Shown: piece after piece, positions 8,621-17,181 of the stretch | Numbering within the stretch: position 1 is the stretch's first letter | Layout of the letters: every line of letters begins with the position of its first letter | Assembly (NCBI GenBank): GCA_022820545.1 | Contig: JAJEFG010000046.1 | Coordinates: forward strand, 1 to 64,000 | DNA from: Acidobacteriota bacterium | Lineage (GTDB): Bacteria > Acidobacteriota > Vicinamibacteria > Marinacidobacterales > Marinacidobacteraceae | DNA: 64,000 bases | Reading direction: 5' to 3' | Position numbers and translations under genes: made by a program | Notes under the pieces: model-generated | Database searches by the model: none | Told to the model about the DNA's origin: nothing | Seen by the model: the letters and a program-made list of their open reading frames with translations, nothing else

Positions 8621-10243
8621 ATGCGACAAGCAGAGAACACCGACGCGGGACGGAACTCCCGCAGGGGACGGCTGCTCGCGGTCAGCCGCACGGGGACGGT
8701 CCGCGGCGTGGAAGGACTGCTGATTCGGGTCGAAGTGGACCTCCAGCGGGCCGACCAGAGCTCGTTCCGCACCGTTGGCCTCCCGGACGCCGTCATCCGG
8801 GAAGCGCAGTTGCGGGTCAAGGCGGCGCTGCGCAACAGCGGCTTCCACGTCCCCCCGGGGCACGTGGTGGTCAACCTCGCTCCCGCGGGGGTCCGCAAGG
8901 AGGGAGCGGGGTTCGATCTCGCGGTGGCGCTCGGGATCCTGGCGGCGACCGGCATGGCGCCCCGCCACCGTCTGGCGGACACCCTGCTGCTCGGTGAGCT
9001 GGCCCTCGACGGCTCGCTGCGGCCCGTCCCGGGCGGGCTGCCGATCGCCTGGGAAGCGGCGGCGGCCGGGATGCGCTCCGCCATCGTCCACCCGGAAAAC
9101 GCCGCCGAGGCGGCCATGGCCCCCGGGATTCGGGTCTATCCGGCGGTCAGCCTGCACGCCGCAGCGGATCTGCTCGCCGCCCCGCGACTGCCTCCACCGT
9201 TTCGGCCCTCGGAGAAAACGCGGCCGGCTTCCCGCACCGGCGTGGACCTGGCCCAGGTCCGGGGCCAGCCCCGCGCCCGGCGGGCGCTCGAGATCGCCGC
9301 GGCCGGCGCCCACAACCTCCTCTTCACCGGACCTCCGGGAAGCGGGAAGACGCTGCTGGTGGGCATCCTGCCGGATCTGCTGCCCGGGCTCTCGCCGGAG
9401 CAGGCCATGGACGTGGCGCGGATCCGCTCGGCGATCGGCCAGCCGCTCTCCGCACCCCCGAGCCGGCCTCCCTTCCGGGCGCCGCATCACACCATCTCCT
9501 ATGCCGGGATGGCGGGCGGGGGGCCGGGACCCCGGCCGGGCGAGGTGACCCTCGCGCACCACGGGGTGCTGTTCCTGGACGAGCTCCCGGAGTTCCAGCG
9601 GCCGGTTCTGGAATGCCTGCGCCAACCGCTCGAAAGCGGTGACATTCACGTGGGCCGGGTACGCCACTCCGTCCGCTTTCCCGCGTCGTTCCAACTGGCC
9701 GCGGCCATGAACCCGTGTCCGTGCGGGTATTTCGGCGAGGGGGGGAGGCCCTGCCGCTGTCCCCCCGCCTTCGTGGCGCGCTACCGCTCGCGGATCTCCG
9801 GCCCCCTGCTCGACCGGGTCGACCTCCACCTCACGGTCCGGCCGGTAACCTCCGGAGATGTTCTGGGACCGGCCGCCGGAGAAACCACCGCGACCGTCCG
9901 GGAACGGGTGCGCCGGGCCCGCGAGGCGCGGGCGGAGCGGTTCCGCACCGCGAAGGCGACGGTACGGATGTCCATCCTCGAAGTGAAGGCGGCATCGGCC
10001 TCCGGCCCCTTCCGGTCGCTGGTCTCGTGGGCGATGGACGGGCTCGGTATGTCGGCGCGGGGAATCACGCGCGCGTTCCGGGTGGCGCGCACGATCGCCG
10101 ACCTTGCGGGAAGCGGCGGGATCGAACCGCTGCACTTCGAGGAGGCGATCCAGTTCCGGGCGGCCGCCGACCTGAGTGAACCGGGAGGCGCCGGGTACTC
10201 GAGCCGGGCGTCCGAAGCCCGAAAGACCGAGGAAGAGCGGTGA
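8621..10243 (+). CDS. YifB/ComM-family Mg-chelatase-like AAA+ ATPase
   Basis: This cytosolic AAA+ protein of 540 residues belongs to the ComM/YifB group. ComM is a hexameric helicase that drives branch migration during natural transformation. The N-terminal ~170 residues form a Lon-substrate-binding-like fold (DLAVALGILAATG). The AAA core has Walker A GPPGSGKT at about 237-244 and Walker B LFLDELPEF at about 317. It also has the family's Cys cluster NPCPCGYF...CRCPP and a C-terminal chelatase lid. ATG 8621 is preferred; TTG 8573 would add 16 residues without homology. Its TGA overlaps the next gene's GTG by four bases. Confidence 0.93.
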   Translation: MRQAENTDAGRNSRRGRLLAVSRTGTVRGVEGLLIRVEVDLQRADQSSFRTVGLPDAVIREAQLRVKAALRNSGFHVPPGHVVVNLAPAGVRKEGAGFDLAVALGILAATGMAPRHRLADTLLLGELALDGSLRPVPGGLPIAWEAAAAGMRSAIVHPENAAEAAMAPGIRVYPAVSLHAAADLLAAPRLPPPFRPSEKTRPASRTGVDLAQVRGQPRARRALEIAAAGAHNLLFTGPPGSGKTLLVGILPDLLPGLSPEQAMDVARIRSAIGQPLSAPPSRPPFRAPHHTISYAGMAGGGPGPRPGEVTLAHHGVLFLDELPEFQRPVLECLRQPLESGDIHVGRVRHSVRFPASFQLAAAMNPCPCGYFGEGGRPCRCPPAFVARYRSRISGPLLDRVDLHLTVRPVTSGDVLGPAAGETTATVRERVRRAREARAERFRTAKATVRMSILEVKAASASGPFRSLVSWAMDGLGMSARGITRAFRVARTIADLAGSGGIEPLHFEEAIQFRAAADLSEPGGAGYSSRASEARKTEEER

Positions 10244-10680
10244 GCGAAAGCGCGCGGCTCGCTCCCCCCGCCAACTCCGCAATACTCGAAGCGGTCAGGC
10301 TGTTCAACGGGCGGGCCTACTACGAGAGCCACGACGTTCTCGAGGAGGAATGGGCGGACTCCCGCGGAGTGCGGCGCGAAGTTCTGAAAGCGCTGGTGAA
10401 ACTCGCCGCCGGGATGTATCACCTCCAGACCTCCGGTTACCGGGGGGCCGGGAGCCTCCTGTCGAGCGGACTGGCGGCGCTCGAAGCGTTGCCGCCGGAC
10501 GCGCTTTTCTTTGAAGTCCCCCCCTTGCGGGACCCGGTCACGCGGTGCCTCGAGAAACTGGAAACAGTGGAGTCCGGAGGGACGGTCGAGTGGGTCGAAG
10601 AGGACCTGCCGCGACTCCATCTTCGCCCCGCCGGCTCCGCGCGTCGCACCCCCCCTCCCCCGGTGGGAAGCACGATTTGA
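10240..10680 (+). CDS. DUF309 family protein
   Basis: This is a 146-residue helical protein. The motifs LFNGRAYYESHDVLEEEW and VKLAAGMYHL are the core of the DUF309 family (PF03745), a small protein of unknown function found in many bacteria and chloroplasts. The conserved H-x3-E-E residues suggest a buried polar or metal site, but no activity is established. The GTG start overlaps the yifB stop in GTGA, so the two genes are translationally coupled. The Pro-rich C-terminus (PPPPVG) is not conserved. Confidence 0.85.
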   Translation: MSESARLAPPANSAILEAVRLFNGRAYYESHDVLEEEWADSRGVRREVLKALVKLAAGMYHLQTSGYRGAGSLLSSGLAALEALPPDALFFEVPPLRDPVTRCLEKLETVESGGTVEWVEEDLPRLHLRPAGSARRTPPPPVGSTI

Positions 10681-10719
10681 AATACAAGCCCAACCGGGTC
10701 AGAATCCGGCGATTACCCC

Positions 10720-11652
10720 ATGTTCGGGCGGAATCTACCCTTGGTCCGACGGCTCCGTAGCCGGGCTGCGTCTCGCGACGCTGCTTCGAGCCGAGTCCCT
10801 ACACGAATCATCGTCTTCGGCGCGCGGAGCCACACGCCTCGCGAGGTTCGGATCACGCCGGGAATCCGACGGATCGCCACCGTCGCGGGTCTGGTCGCCC
10901 TCGGATTCGTCGGGCACTACGGCTGGCTCCTGGTGAGTCCCGGGCCGGCTTCCGTGGCGCTGGTCGAGGAACGCGACGCTCTCCGCCAGTTGAATCGGGA
11001 CTACGCCGAGGACACGGAGCGCATGGCCGGCCGGATCGAGTCCCTCGAGATGCAGATGCGCAAGCTGGCGGTGATCGCCGGAGCCGAGCCGATTCCGACT
11101 CCCATCGGCGGCGTCGGTGGCGCGGTGAGTTCCCCGGCCGGATACGACTACGTGAGTGACCGCCTGGAGGATCTGTCCGGCCGGATCGCCACCCTCGACC
11201 AGCAGAGCGTGGCGCTCGAGCGGACGATGCGCGAGAAGAGCCGGCTGCTCGCTTCGACCCCTTCCATCTGGCCGATTCGCGGGTACATGTCGTCAGGGTT
11301 CGGGATGCGCAACGATCCGTTCACCGGAGAGATCGAGCGGCACTATGGGCTGGACCTCAACGCGAGAACCGGAACCCCGGTTCGCGTGACCGCGGACGGA
11401 CTCGTCATCGAGACGGCCACCTCGCCGACCTACGGCAAGTACGTCGTGGTTTCGCACGGGTTCGGCGCCGTCACCCGCTACGCGCACCTGTCCCGGATCG
11501 ATGCTCGACGAAGCCAGCGGCTTCGCCGCGGCCAGGTCCTGGGCCTGGTCGGGAACACCGGGCGCAGCCGGGCGCCCCACCTCCACTACGAAGTGTGGAT
11601 CAACGAACGCGCCCAGGACCCCCTGAACTACATCGTCGACTACACCCCGTAG
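10720..11652 (+). CDS. Membrane-anchored M23 metallopeptidase
   Basis: This is a cell-wall endopeptidase or divisome-type LytM factor of 310 residues. A single transmembrane helix (about 53-72) follows a basic N-terminus, then a coiled coil (about 80-180), then a C-terminal M23 domain. Zinc ligand motifs are visible: HYGLDL (H-x3-D) and HLHYEV (H-x-H). The catalytic set looks complete, unlike degenerate EnvC/NlpD activators, so it is probably an active peptidoglycan hydrolase. It lies upstream of secA, separated by a 199-base repeat element that begins 5 bases past its stop. Confidence 0.92.
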   Translation: MFGRNLPLVRRLRSRAASRDAASSRVPTRIIVFGARSHTPREVRITPGIRRIATVAGLVALGFVGHYGWLLVSPGPASVALVEERDALRQLNRDYAEDTERMAGRIESLEMQMRKLAVIAGAEPIPTPIGGVGGAVSSPAGYDYVSDRLEDLSGRIATLDQQSVALERTMREKSRLLASTPSIWPIRGYMSSGFGMRNDPFTGEIERHYGLDLNARTGTPVRVTADGLVIETATSPTYGKYVVVSHGFGAVTRYAHLSRIDARRSQRLRRGQVLGLVGNTGRSRAPHLHYEVWINERAQDPLNYIVDYTP

Positions 11653-11657
11653 GGGCC

Positions 11658-11856
11658 TCGGAGCGCCGGCCTCCGGCCGGCATCGCGCGGGAGCGCGAAA
11701 CTCGCGTTGATGGCGCTGCCTCCCTCCTCTGGGTGCAGCTTGGCTCCTTTCGGGCGGCCGGGCGCCGTTCGCGGTTGGGCTCACGTCACCCCGCTCAGTA
11801 GCGGCGTGCGGTTAGCGGCCTGCGGCCGCGATGCCGGCCGGAGGCCGGCGCTCCGA
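11658..11856. repeat. Inverted-pair repeat element A (REPIN/MITE-like, family I)
   Basis: This 199-base element has inverted ends. It begins TCGGAGCGCCGGCCTCCGGC and ends with the inverse, GCCGGCGCTCCGA. Inside the right palindrome lies a short stem, GCGGCC/GGCCGC (11815-11820 and 11824-11829). The left end carries CGCGCGGGAGCGCG in the same relative place. It fills nearly all of the gap between the M23 peptidase and secA. Elements at 19524 and 61820 share both ends and parts of the interior, including a GTAGCGGCGTGCG segment shared with the copy at 61820. It has no coding capacity. Confidence 0.88.
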
Positions 11857-11896
11857 AGCTGCTGCTAAATTCATTCGGTTTACCCGGCTCCGACGC

Positions 11897-14683
11897 GTGT
11901 TCCAGAACGTCCTCACCAAGATCGTCGGGAAGAAATCCGACCGGGAGCTGAAACGGCTCCGGTCGTTCGTCGCCGAGGTCGGCGCGGTCGAGCCCGAGCT
12001 GAAGGAACTCGAGGATCCGGCGCTCGCCGGCCGGATCGCCGACCTCCGCACCCGCGCGCAGAACGGCGAGCCGCTCGAGGAACTGATGGCGGAGGTGTTC
12101 GCCGTGTGCCGGGAGGGCGCCCGGCGCACGCTGGGAATGCGCCACTTCGACGTGCAGCTCCTCGGCGGCGCCATCCTCCATCGGGGCCGCATCGCCGAAA
12201 TGAAGACCGGGGAGGGCAAGACGCTGGTGGCGACCCTCCCCGCGGTCCTGAACGCGCTTTCCGGCAAGGGCGTCCACGTGGTCACCGTGAACGACTACCT
12301 CGCGCGCCGCGACTCGGAGTGGATGGGCCGGCTCTACAAGTTCCTGGGCCTCAGCGTCGGCGTGATCCAGCACGACCTGAGCGACGAAGAGCGGCGCGCG
12401 GCCTACGCGGCCGACATCACCTACGGGACCAACAACGAGTTCGGCTTCGACTACCTCCGGGACAACATGAAGTTCCGCGCCGAGAACTTCGTCCATCGCA
12501 CCTACCCGCGCACCGAACGCGACCGCGACGGCAAGCAGGTGGAGCGGCTCTTCCACTACGCGATCGTGGACGAGGTGGACTCGATCCTCATCGACGAGGC
12601 GCGCACCCCCCTGATCATCAGCGGCCCCGCCGAGGACTCCACCGACCTCTACTACACGGTGGACCGGATCATTCCAAGGCTGCGCCGCGACCTCGACTTC
12701 ACGGTGGACGAGAAGTCGCGCACCGTCACCCTGACCGAGGAAGGGGTGCCGAAGGCCGAGGAACTCCTGCACGTGGAGAACCTCTACGACCCGGCCCAGA
12801 TGACGCTCCTCCATCACCTGCTGCAGGCGCTCCGGGCCCACGCTCTCTACAAGCGGGAGAAGGACTACACGGTCAAGGACGGCCAGGTCGTCATCGTGGA
12901 CGAGTTCACGGGACGCCTGATGCCGGGGCGGCGCTGGTCCGACGGCCTCCACCAGGCGGTCGAAGCCAAGGAGAACGTGAAGATCGAGCGGGAGAACCAG
13001 ACGCTCGCCACCATCACGTTCCAGAACTACTTCCGCATGTACGGAAAGCTGGCCGGCATGACCGGCACCGCCGAGACCGAAGCCGCGGAGTTCGAGAAGA
13101 TCTACGACCTCGAAGTCGTCCCGATCCCGACGAACCGCGAACTGGTGCGGGTCGAGCACGCGGACGTCGTGTACCGCACCGAGCGCGAGAAGCTGAACGC
13201 CATCGCCGAGGAAATCAAGACCGAGCAGCAGCGCGGCCGTCCCATCCTCGTCGGGACCACTTCGATCGAGAAGAGCGAGCGGCTCTCCCGGGTGCTGAAG
13301 CGCCAGCAGGTGCAGCACGTGGTCCTGAACGCGAAGTACCACCAGAAAGAGGCCGAAATCGTCGCCCAGGCGGGCCGGAGCGGTTCCGTGACGATCTCGA
13401 CGAACATGGCGGGCCGCGGGACGGACATCCTGCTGGGCGGGAACCCGGATGAAATCGCCAAGGCGCGGCTTCGCAAGGAAGGCGTGGACTGGGCGGAGGC
13501 CGAAGCCGCGGTCTGGGAAAGCGCGGTGTCCCGGGCCCGGGAGGAAACGAAGGCGGCCCACGACGACGTGGTCGCTCTCGGCGGCCTGCACATCGTGGGC
13601 ACCGAGCGCCACGAGGCGCGCCGCATCGACAACCAGCTTCGGGGCCGCGCCGGCCGCCAGGGGGACCCCGGCAGTTCCCGCTTCTTCCTCTCGCTCGAGG
13701 ACGACCTGATGCGGATCTTCGGCAGCGACCGGATGAGCGGACTGATGCAGCGTCTGGGGATGGAGGAGGGCGTTCCGGTGGAGGCCGGGATGGTGACGCG
13801 CGCCATCGAGCGCGCGCAGAAACAGGTCGAGGCCCAGAACTTCGCCTACCGCAAGCACCTCCTCGAATACGACGACGTGATGAACAAGCAGCGCGTCGCG
13901 ATCTACGGCCTCCGCCGCCGCATCCTGGAAGGGCAGGACCAGCGCGACTACGTCCTCGACCTCGCCGCGGTCGCCGCCGAGTCGCTCATCGACACGTGGC
14001 TCTCGACCGAGGTGGATCCGGACGAGTGGGACTACGCGGGCCTCCGGGAAGGGATCCGCGGCCAGTACGGATTCGTCCCGGACTCGCCTGACGGACACGG
14101 CTTCGAAGAACTCGGCCGCGAGGAGATGAAATCGCTGCTCGAGGAAGCGGTGCCCGCCCGTTACACGGAGAAGGAAGCGGAGATCGGCGCCGAGCTGATG
14201 CGCGTCCAGGAGCGCTACATCATGCTCCACATCCTGGACGCGCAGTGGAAGGACCATCTCCACGCGATGGACCACCTCAAGCAGGGCATCGGACTTCGCG
14301 GCTACGGCCAGCGCAACCCGCTGATCGAATACAAGAAGGAGTCCTTCGTCCTGTTCGAGGAGATGTGGGACCGCATCGAGCGGGAAACGGTCCGGCTCCT
14401 GTTCGTGCTCAAGGCGGTTCGGGCGGCCCCCGCCCCGAGACCGGCCCCGGCGGCGAGGCGTCCGCTGACGTTCAGCGGAGCGGGTCCGAACGCGGGCGCC
14501 GGCCTCGCCGCGGTGGGGGCGGGCGGCGGTGGTCTGCAGGCGCCCGGGGGAGCCCCGGCTCCCGCCGCGGCGCCCGCGGGGGGACGCCTGGTCGAGGTGA
14601 AGAGCGGCCAGAAGAAGGTGGGCAGGAACGATCCGTGTCCGTGCGGCAGCGGAAAGAAGTACAAGAAGTGCCACGCCGCGTGA
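11897..14683 (+). CDS. secA: Preprotein translocase ATPase SecA
   Basis: This motor protein pushes unfolded preproteins through SecYEG. The 928-residue product begins [10 protein letters not shown] like other SecA proteins. That places the start at GTG 11897, not at the in-frame ATG 11831 that lies inside the upstream repeat. Nucleotide-binding motifs are [11 protein letters not shown] (102-112) and [16 protein letters not shown]; the C-terminal half shows [14 protein letters not shown] and [15 protein letters not shown] helicase motifs. An Ala/Pro-rich linker leads to the zinc-binding SEC-C tail [12 protein letters not shown], which contacts SecB or lipids. The stop overlaps the guaB start by one base (TGATG). 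Confidence 0.98.
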   Translation: MFQNVLTKIVGKKSDRELKRLRSFVAEVGAVEPELKELEDPALAGRIADLRTRAQNGEPLEELMAEVFAVCREGARRTLGMRHFDVQLLGGAILHRGRIAEMKTGEGKTLVATLPAVLNALSGKGVHVVTVNDYLARRDSEWMGRLYKFLGLSVGVIQHDLSDEERRAAYAADITYGTNNEFGFDYLRDNMKFRAENFVHRTYPRTERDRDGKQVERLFHYAIVDEVDSILIDEARTPLIISGPAEDSTDLYYTVDRIIPRLRRDLDFTVDEKSRTVTLTEEGVPKAEELLHVENLYDPAQMTLLHHLLQALRAHALYKREKDYTVKDGQVVIVDEFTGRLMPGRRWSDGLHQAVEAKENVKIERENQTLATITFQNYFRMYGKLAGMTGTAETEAAEFEKIYDLEVVPIPTNRELVRVEHADVVYRTEREKLNAIAEEIKTEQQRGRPILVGTTSIEKSERLSRVLKRQQVQHVVLNAKYHQKEAEIVAQAGRSGSVTISTNMAGRGTDILLGGNPDEIAKARLRKEGVDWAEAEAAVWESAVSRAREETKAAHDDVVALGGLHIVGTERHEARRIDNQLRGRAGRQGDPGSSRFFLSLEDDLMRIFGSDRMSGLMQRLGMEEGVPVEAGMVTRAIERAQKQVEAQNFAYRKHLLEYDDVMNKQRVAIYGLRRRILEGQDQRDYVLDLAAVAAESLIDTWLSTEVDPDEWDYAGLREGIRGQYGFVPDSPDGHGFEELGREEMKSLLEEAVPARYTEKEAEIGAELMRVQERYIMLHILDAQWKDHLHAMDHLKQGIGLRGYGQRNPLIEYKKESFVLFEEMWDRIERETVRLLFVLKAVRAAPAPRPAPAARRPLTFSGAGPNAGAGLAAVGAGGGGLQAPGGAPAPAAAPAGGRLVEVKSGQKKVGRNDPCPCGSGKKYKKCHAA

Positions 14684-16143
14684 TGACCGAGTTGCCCAAC
14701 CTGCCGCGCCCGGCCCTCACCTTCGACGACGTCCTGCTGCGTCCGCGCTATTCGGACGTCCTCCCGGCCGAAGCGGACCTCGGCACCCGGTTCAGCCGCC
14801 ACATCGGCCTCGCGATCCCCCTGGTGAGCGCCGCGATGGACACGGTTACGGAAGCCCGCCTCGCGATCGCGATCGCGCAGCTCGGAGGCATCGGAGTCAT
14901 CCACCGCAACCTCTCGGCCGAGGCGCAGGCCGCCGAGGTGGCCAAGGTGAAGCGCTCGGAAAGCGGGATGGTCGTGGACCCCGTGACCGTCCCTCCAGAC
15001 GCCCCGATCTCCGCCGCCCTCGAGTTGATGCAGCGGCACGGCATCTCCGGGCTCCCCGTGATCGAGGACGGCCGGCTGGTGGGCATCCTGACCAGCCGGG
15101 ACCTGCGTTTCGAGTCGCGCTACGACCTCCGGGTGCACGAACTCATGACCCGGGCGCCGCTCCACACCGCGCCGCTGGGCACCACCCTCGAAGAGGCCAA
15201 GGCCATTCTCCACGAGCACCGGGTGGAGAAGCTGCCGGTGCTGGACGACGAGGGTTCGCTGGCCGGACTCCTGACCGTCAAGGACATCCAGAAGGCGATG
15301 GCGTATCCCAACGCGACCAAGGACGCACTGGGCAGGCTCCGCTGCGCCGCCGCGGTGGGGGTCGGAGATGGCGCCATCGCCCGCGCCGAGCTGCTGGCCG
15401 AGCGCCAGGTGGACGCGATCGTGATGGACACCGCCCACGGCCACACCGAGAGCGGACTCGAAACCGTCCGGCGGCTCAAGGCGGCGCTACCCGATTCGGT
15501 GGACGTGGTGGCCGGGAACATCGCCACTCCCGAAGCGGCCCGCGACCTCATGGAAGCCGGCGCCGACGGGGTGAAGGTCGGCATGGGACCCGGCTCGATC
15601 TGCACCACGCGGGTGGTGGCGGGAACCGGAATGCCCCAGTTCTCGGCCATCCGGCAGGTGCGCACGGCCGCCGAGGTGCCGGTCATCGCCGACGGGGGAA
15701 TCCGCTTCAGCGGGGACATCGTGAAGGCCATCGCCGCCGGGGCGGACTGCGTCATGGCCGGCAACCTGCTCGCCGGCAGCGACGAGAGCCCCGGCGAGAC
15801 GATCCTCTACCAGGGACGCACCTTCAAGAGCTATCGGGGGATGGGATCGCTCGGCGCCATGAGCGGCGAGTCGGCCGACCGCTACTACCAGGCCGGCAGG
15901 CCGGCCTCGAAGCTGGTGCCGGAAGGCATCGAGGGCCGGGTGCCGACCAAGGGACCGCTCGCCGGAGTGGTGGAGCAGCTCATCGGAGGCCTGCGCTCCG
16001 GCATGGGCTACACCGGCTGCCGCAACATCCGCGAGCTCATGCAGTACGAGGACTTCGTCCAGGTGACCGGCGCCGGCCACCGGGAAAGCCACGCGCACGA
16101 CGTCGTGGTCACCAAGGAAGCGCCGAACTACCGCCTGGAATAG
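14683..16143 (+). CDS. guaB: Inosine-5'-monophosphate dehydrogenase
   Basis: This NAD+-dependent enzyme oxidises IMP to XMP, the committed step of GMP synthesis. The 486-residue length is standard. The N-terminal barrel segment [14 protein letters not shown] opens the protein. Two CBS domains occupy about 95-205 ([37 protein letters not shown]). The catalytic loop is GPGSICTTR with Cys307, followed by the flap and [11 protein letters not shown]. The start overlaps the secA stop by one base. Coupling of secA with guaB is unusual and may be a lineage-specific operon. guaA is not in the window. Confidence 0.98.
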   Translation: MTELPNLPRPALTFDDVLLRPRYSDVLPAEADLGTRFSRHIGLAIPLVSAAMDTVTEARLAIAIAQLGGIGVIHRNLSAEAQAAEVAKVKRSESGMVVDPVTVPPDAPISAALELMQRHGISGLPVIEDGRLVGILTSRDLRFESRYDLRVHELMTRAPLHTAPLGTTLEEAKAILHEHRVEKLPVLDDEGSLAGLLTVKDIQKAMAYPNATKDALGRLRCAAAVGVGDGAIARAELLAERQVDAIVMDTAHGHTESGLETVRRLKAALPDSVDVVAGNIATPEAARDLMEAGADGVKVGMGPGSICTTRVVAGTGMPQFSAIRQVRTAAEVPVIADGGIRFSGDIVKAIAAGADCVMAGNLLAGSDESPGETILYQGRTFKSYRGMGSLGAMSGESADRYYQAGRPASKLVPEGIEGRVPTKGPLAGVVEQLIGGLRSGMGYTGCRNIRELMQYEDFVQVTGAGHRESHAHDVVVTKEAPNYRLE

Positions 16144-16166
16144 CGACGCGAGAACGGAGTACAAGC

Positions 16167-17165
16167 GTGAGACGTTTCCTGATCCTGGCGCTCGGGACGG
16201 TCCTTTCGCTCTCCTGCCTGCCAACCGGCCAGCCGCGCCTCATCACGGTGTACGTGCCGGACATCGCCGTGTCCCTGCCGCTGCCGCAGGGATGGACCTC
16301 GGCCGCCAACCAGCAGGGCGGCTACCGGATGACCACCTTCAGCGGTCCTTCGGTGGACGTCCCCGAGCGGGACGGGATCCAGGTGCAGGTCATGGCCGGT
16401 CCGGCCCCGGCGGACCAGACGCTCCGGGAGGTTGCGGACCGGTTCTATATCGGCGAACAGATCGTGCTCTCGGAGGAGCCGGTCCGGATCGGTTCGGAAG
16501 AGGGGTTCCTCTGGACCTTCGAGTGGGAACGGCGGCCGCAGGCCGGGCGCCTGCTCCTCATCGAGCGGGAGGGGCTCCTCTACGGGGTCTTCGCCACCGG
16601 CGAGGCGCGGAGCGTCCAGGCCTACGGGCCGACCCTCGACCGCATGTACGAGGGGTTCTCCATCGAGTCCGCCGACTACTTCGACGTGTACGAGGATCCG
16701 GAGTTCGATCTCGCCCTGCGGTATCCGCAGAGCTGGACACGCTCCCACTTCCTTCGCGAACCCGGCGAAACGCTCTTCGTCGGCTTCCGGAGCGGGCCGC
16801 TCGCGGTGGATACCGACGGCACCACCGTGCACGCGACCCTCGAGGTCACCGTCGCCAACGCGGAACCCGGGACGACGCTCGAGGGCTTCTACAGCGCCGC
16901 CGCCGAGAGTCTCGGCGAGAACTACCGGATGCTCCGCCACGACATCCTCGAGGACGGCCGCGGGATCGCGGTGCTCTACTCGGTGGAAACCCAGCTTGCC
17001 GACTACCTGGAGTGGGTGATCTACAACCTGGTGGACGGCAAGACCTACCTGTACCGCTTCCATTGCCGCAACACCCTCTACCGCGCCATCGAGCCCTGGC
17101 TCGCCGAGATCGCCACCCGGTTCGCGAGCAGCGGTCCGGGCGCGAGCGCCGGTCCGGACAACTAG
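16167..17165 (+). CDS. Putative lipoprotein with two PsbP-like halves
   Basis: This exported protein of 332 residues has unknown function. The signal peptide ends in the lipobox LSLSC, with Cys17 as the lipidation site. The mature part looks like two copies of a PsbP/MOG1-like alpha-beta fold: residues about 30-165 (VSLPLPQGWTS...) and 175-320 (FDLALRYPQSWTRS...). Both start with a strand-Pro-x-x-W pattern seen in such domains. The GTG start lies 24 bases after guaB, so it is probably co-transcribed. The next gene encodes a predicted outer-membrane protein 17 bases on, suggesting a shared envelope role. That role is inferred only. Confidence 0.7.
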   Translation: MRRFLILALGTVLSLSCLPTGQPRLITVYVPDIAVSLPLPQGWTSAANQQGGYRMTTFSGPSVDVPERDGIQVQVMAGPAPADQTLREVADRFYIGEQIVLSEEPVRIGSEEGFLWTFEWERRPQAGRLLLIEREGLLYGVFATGEARSVQAYGPTLDRMYEGFSIESADYFDVYEDPEFDLALRYPQSWTRSHFLREPGETLFVGFRSGPLAVDTDGTTVHATLEVTVANAEPGTTLEGFYSAAAESLGENYRMLRHDILEDGRGIAVLYSVETQLADYLEWVIYNLVDGKTYLYRFHCRNTLYRAIEPWLAEIATRFASSGPGASAGPDN

Positions 17166-17181
17166 AGGTCGGGAAGGGCGG

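Noticed and set aside
11795..14674. A 959-codon minus-strand frame covering secA
   Set aside because: It is antisense to an unmistakable SecA; the length comes from absence of stops in G+C-rich antisense DNA.
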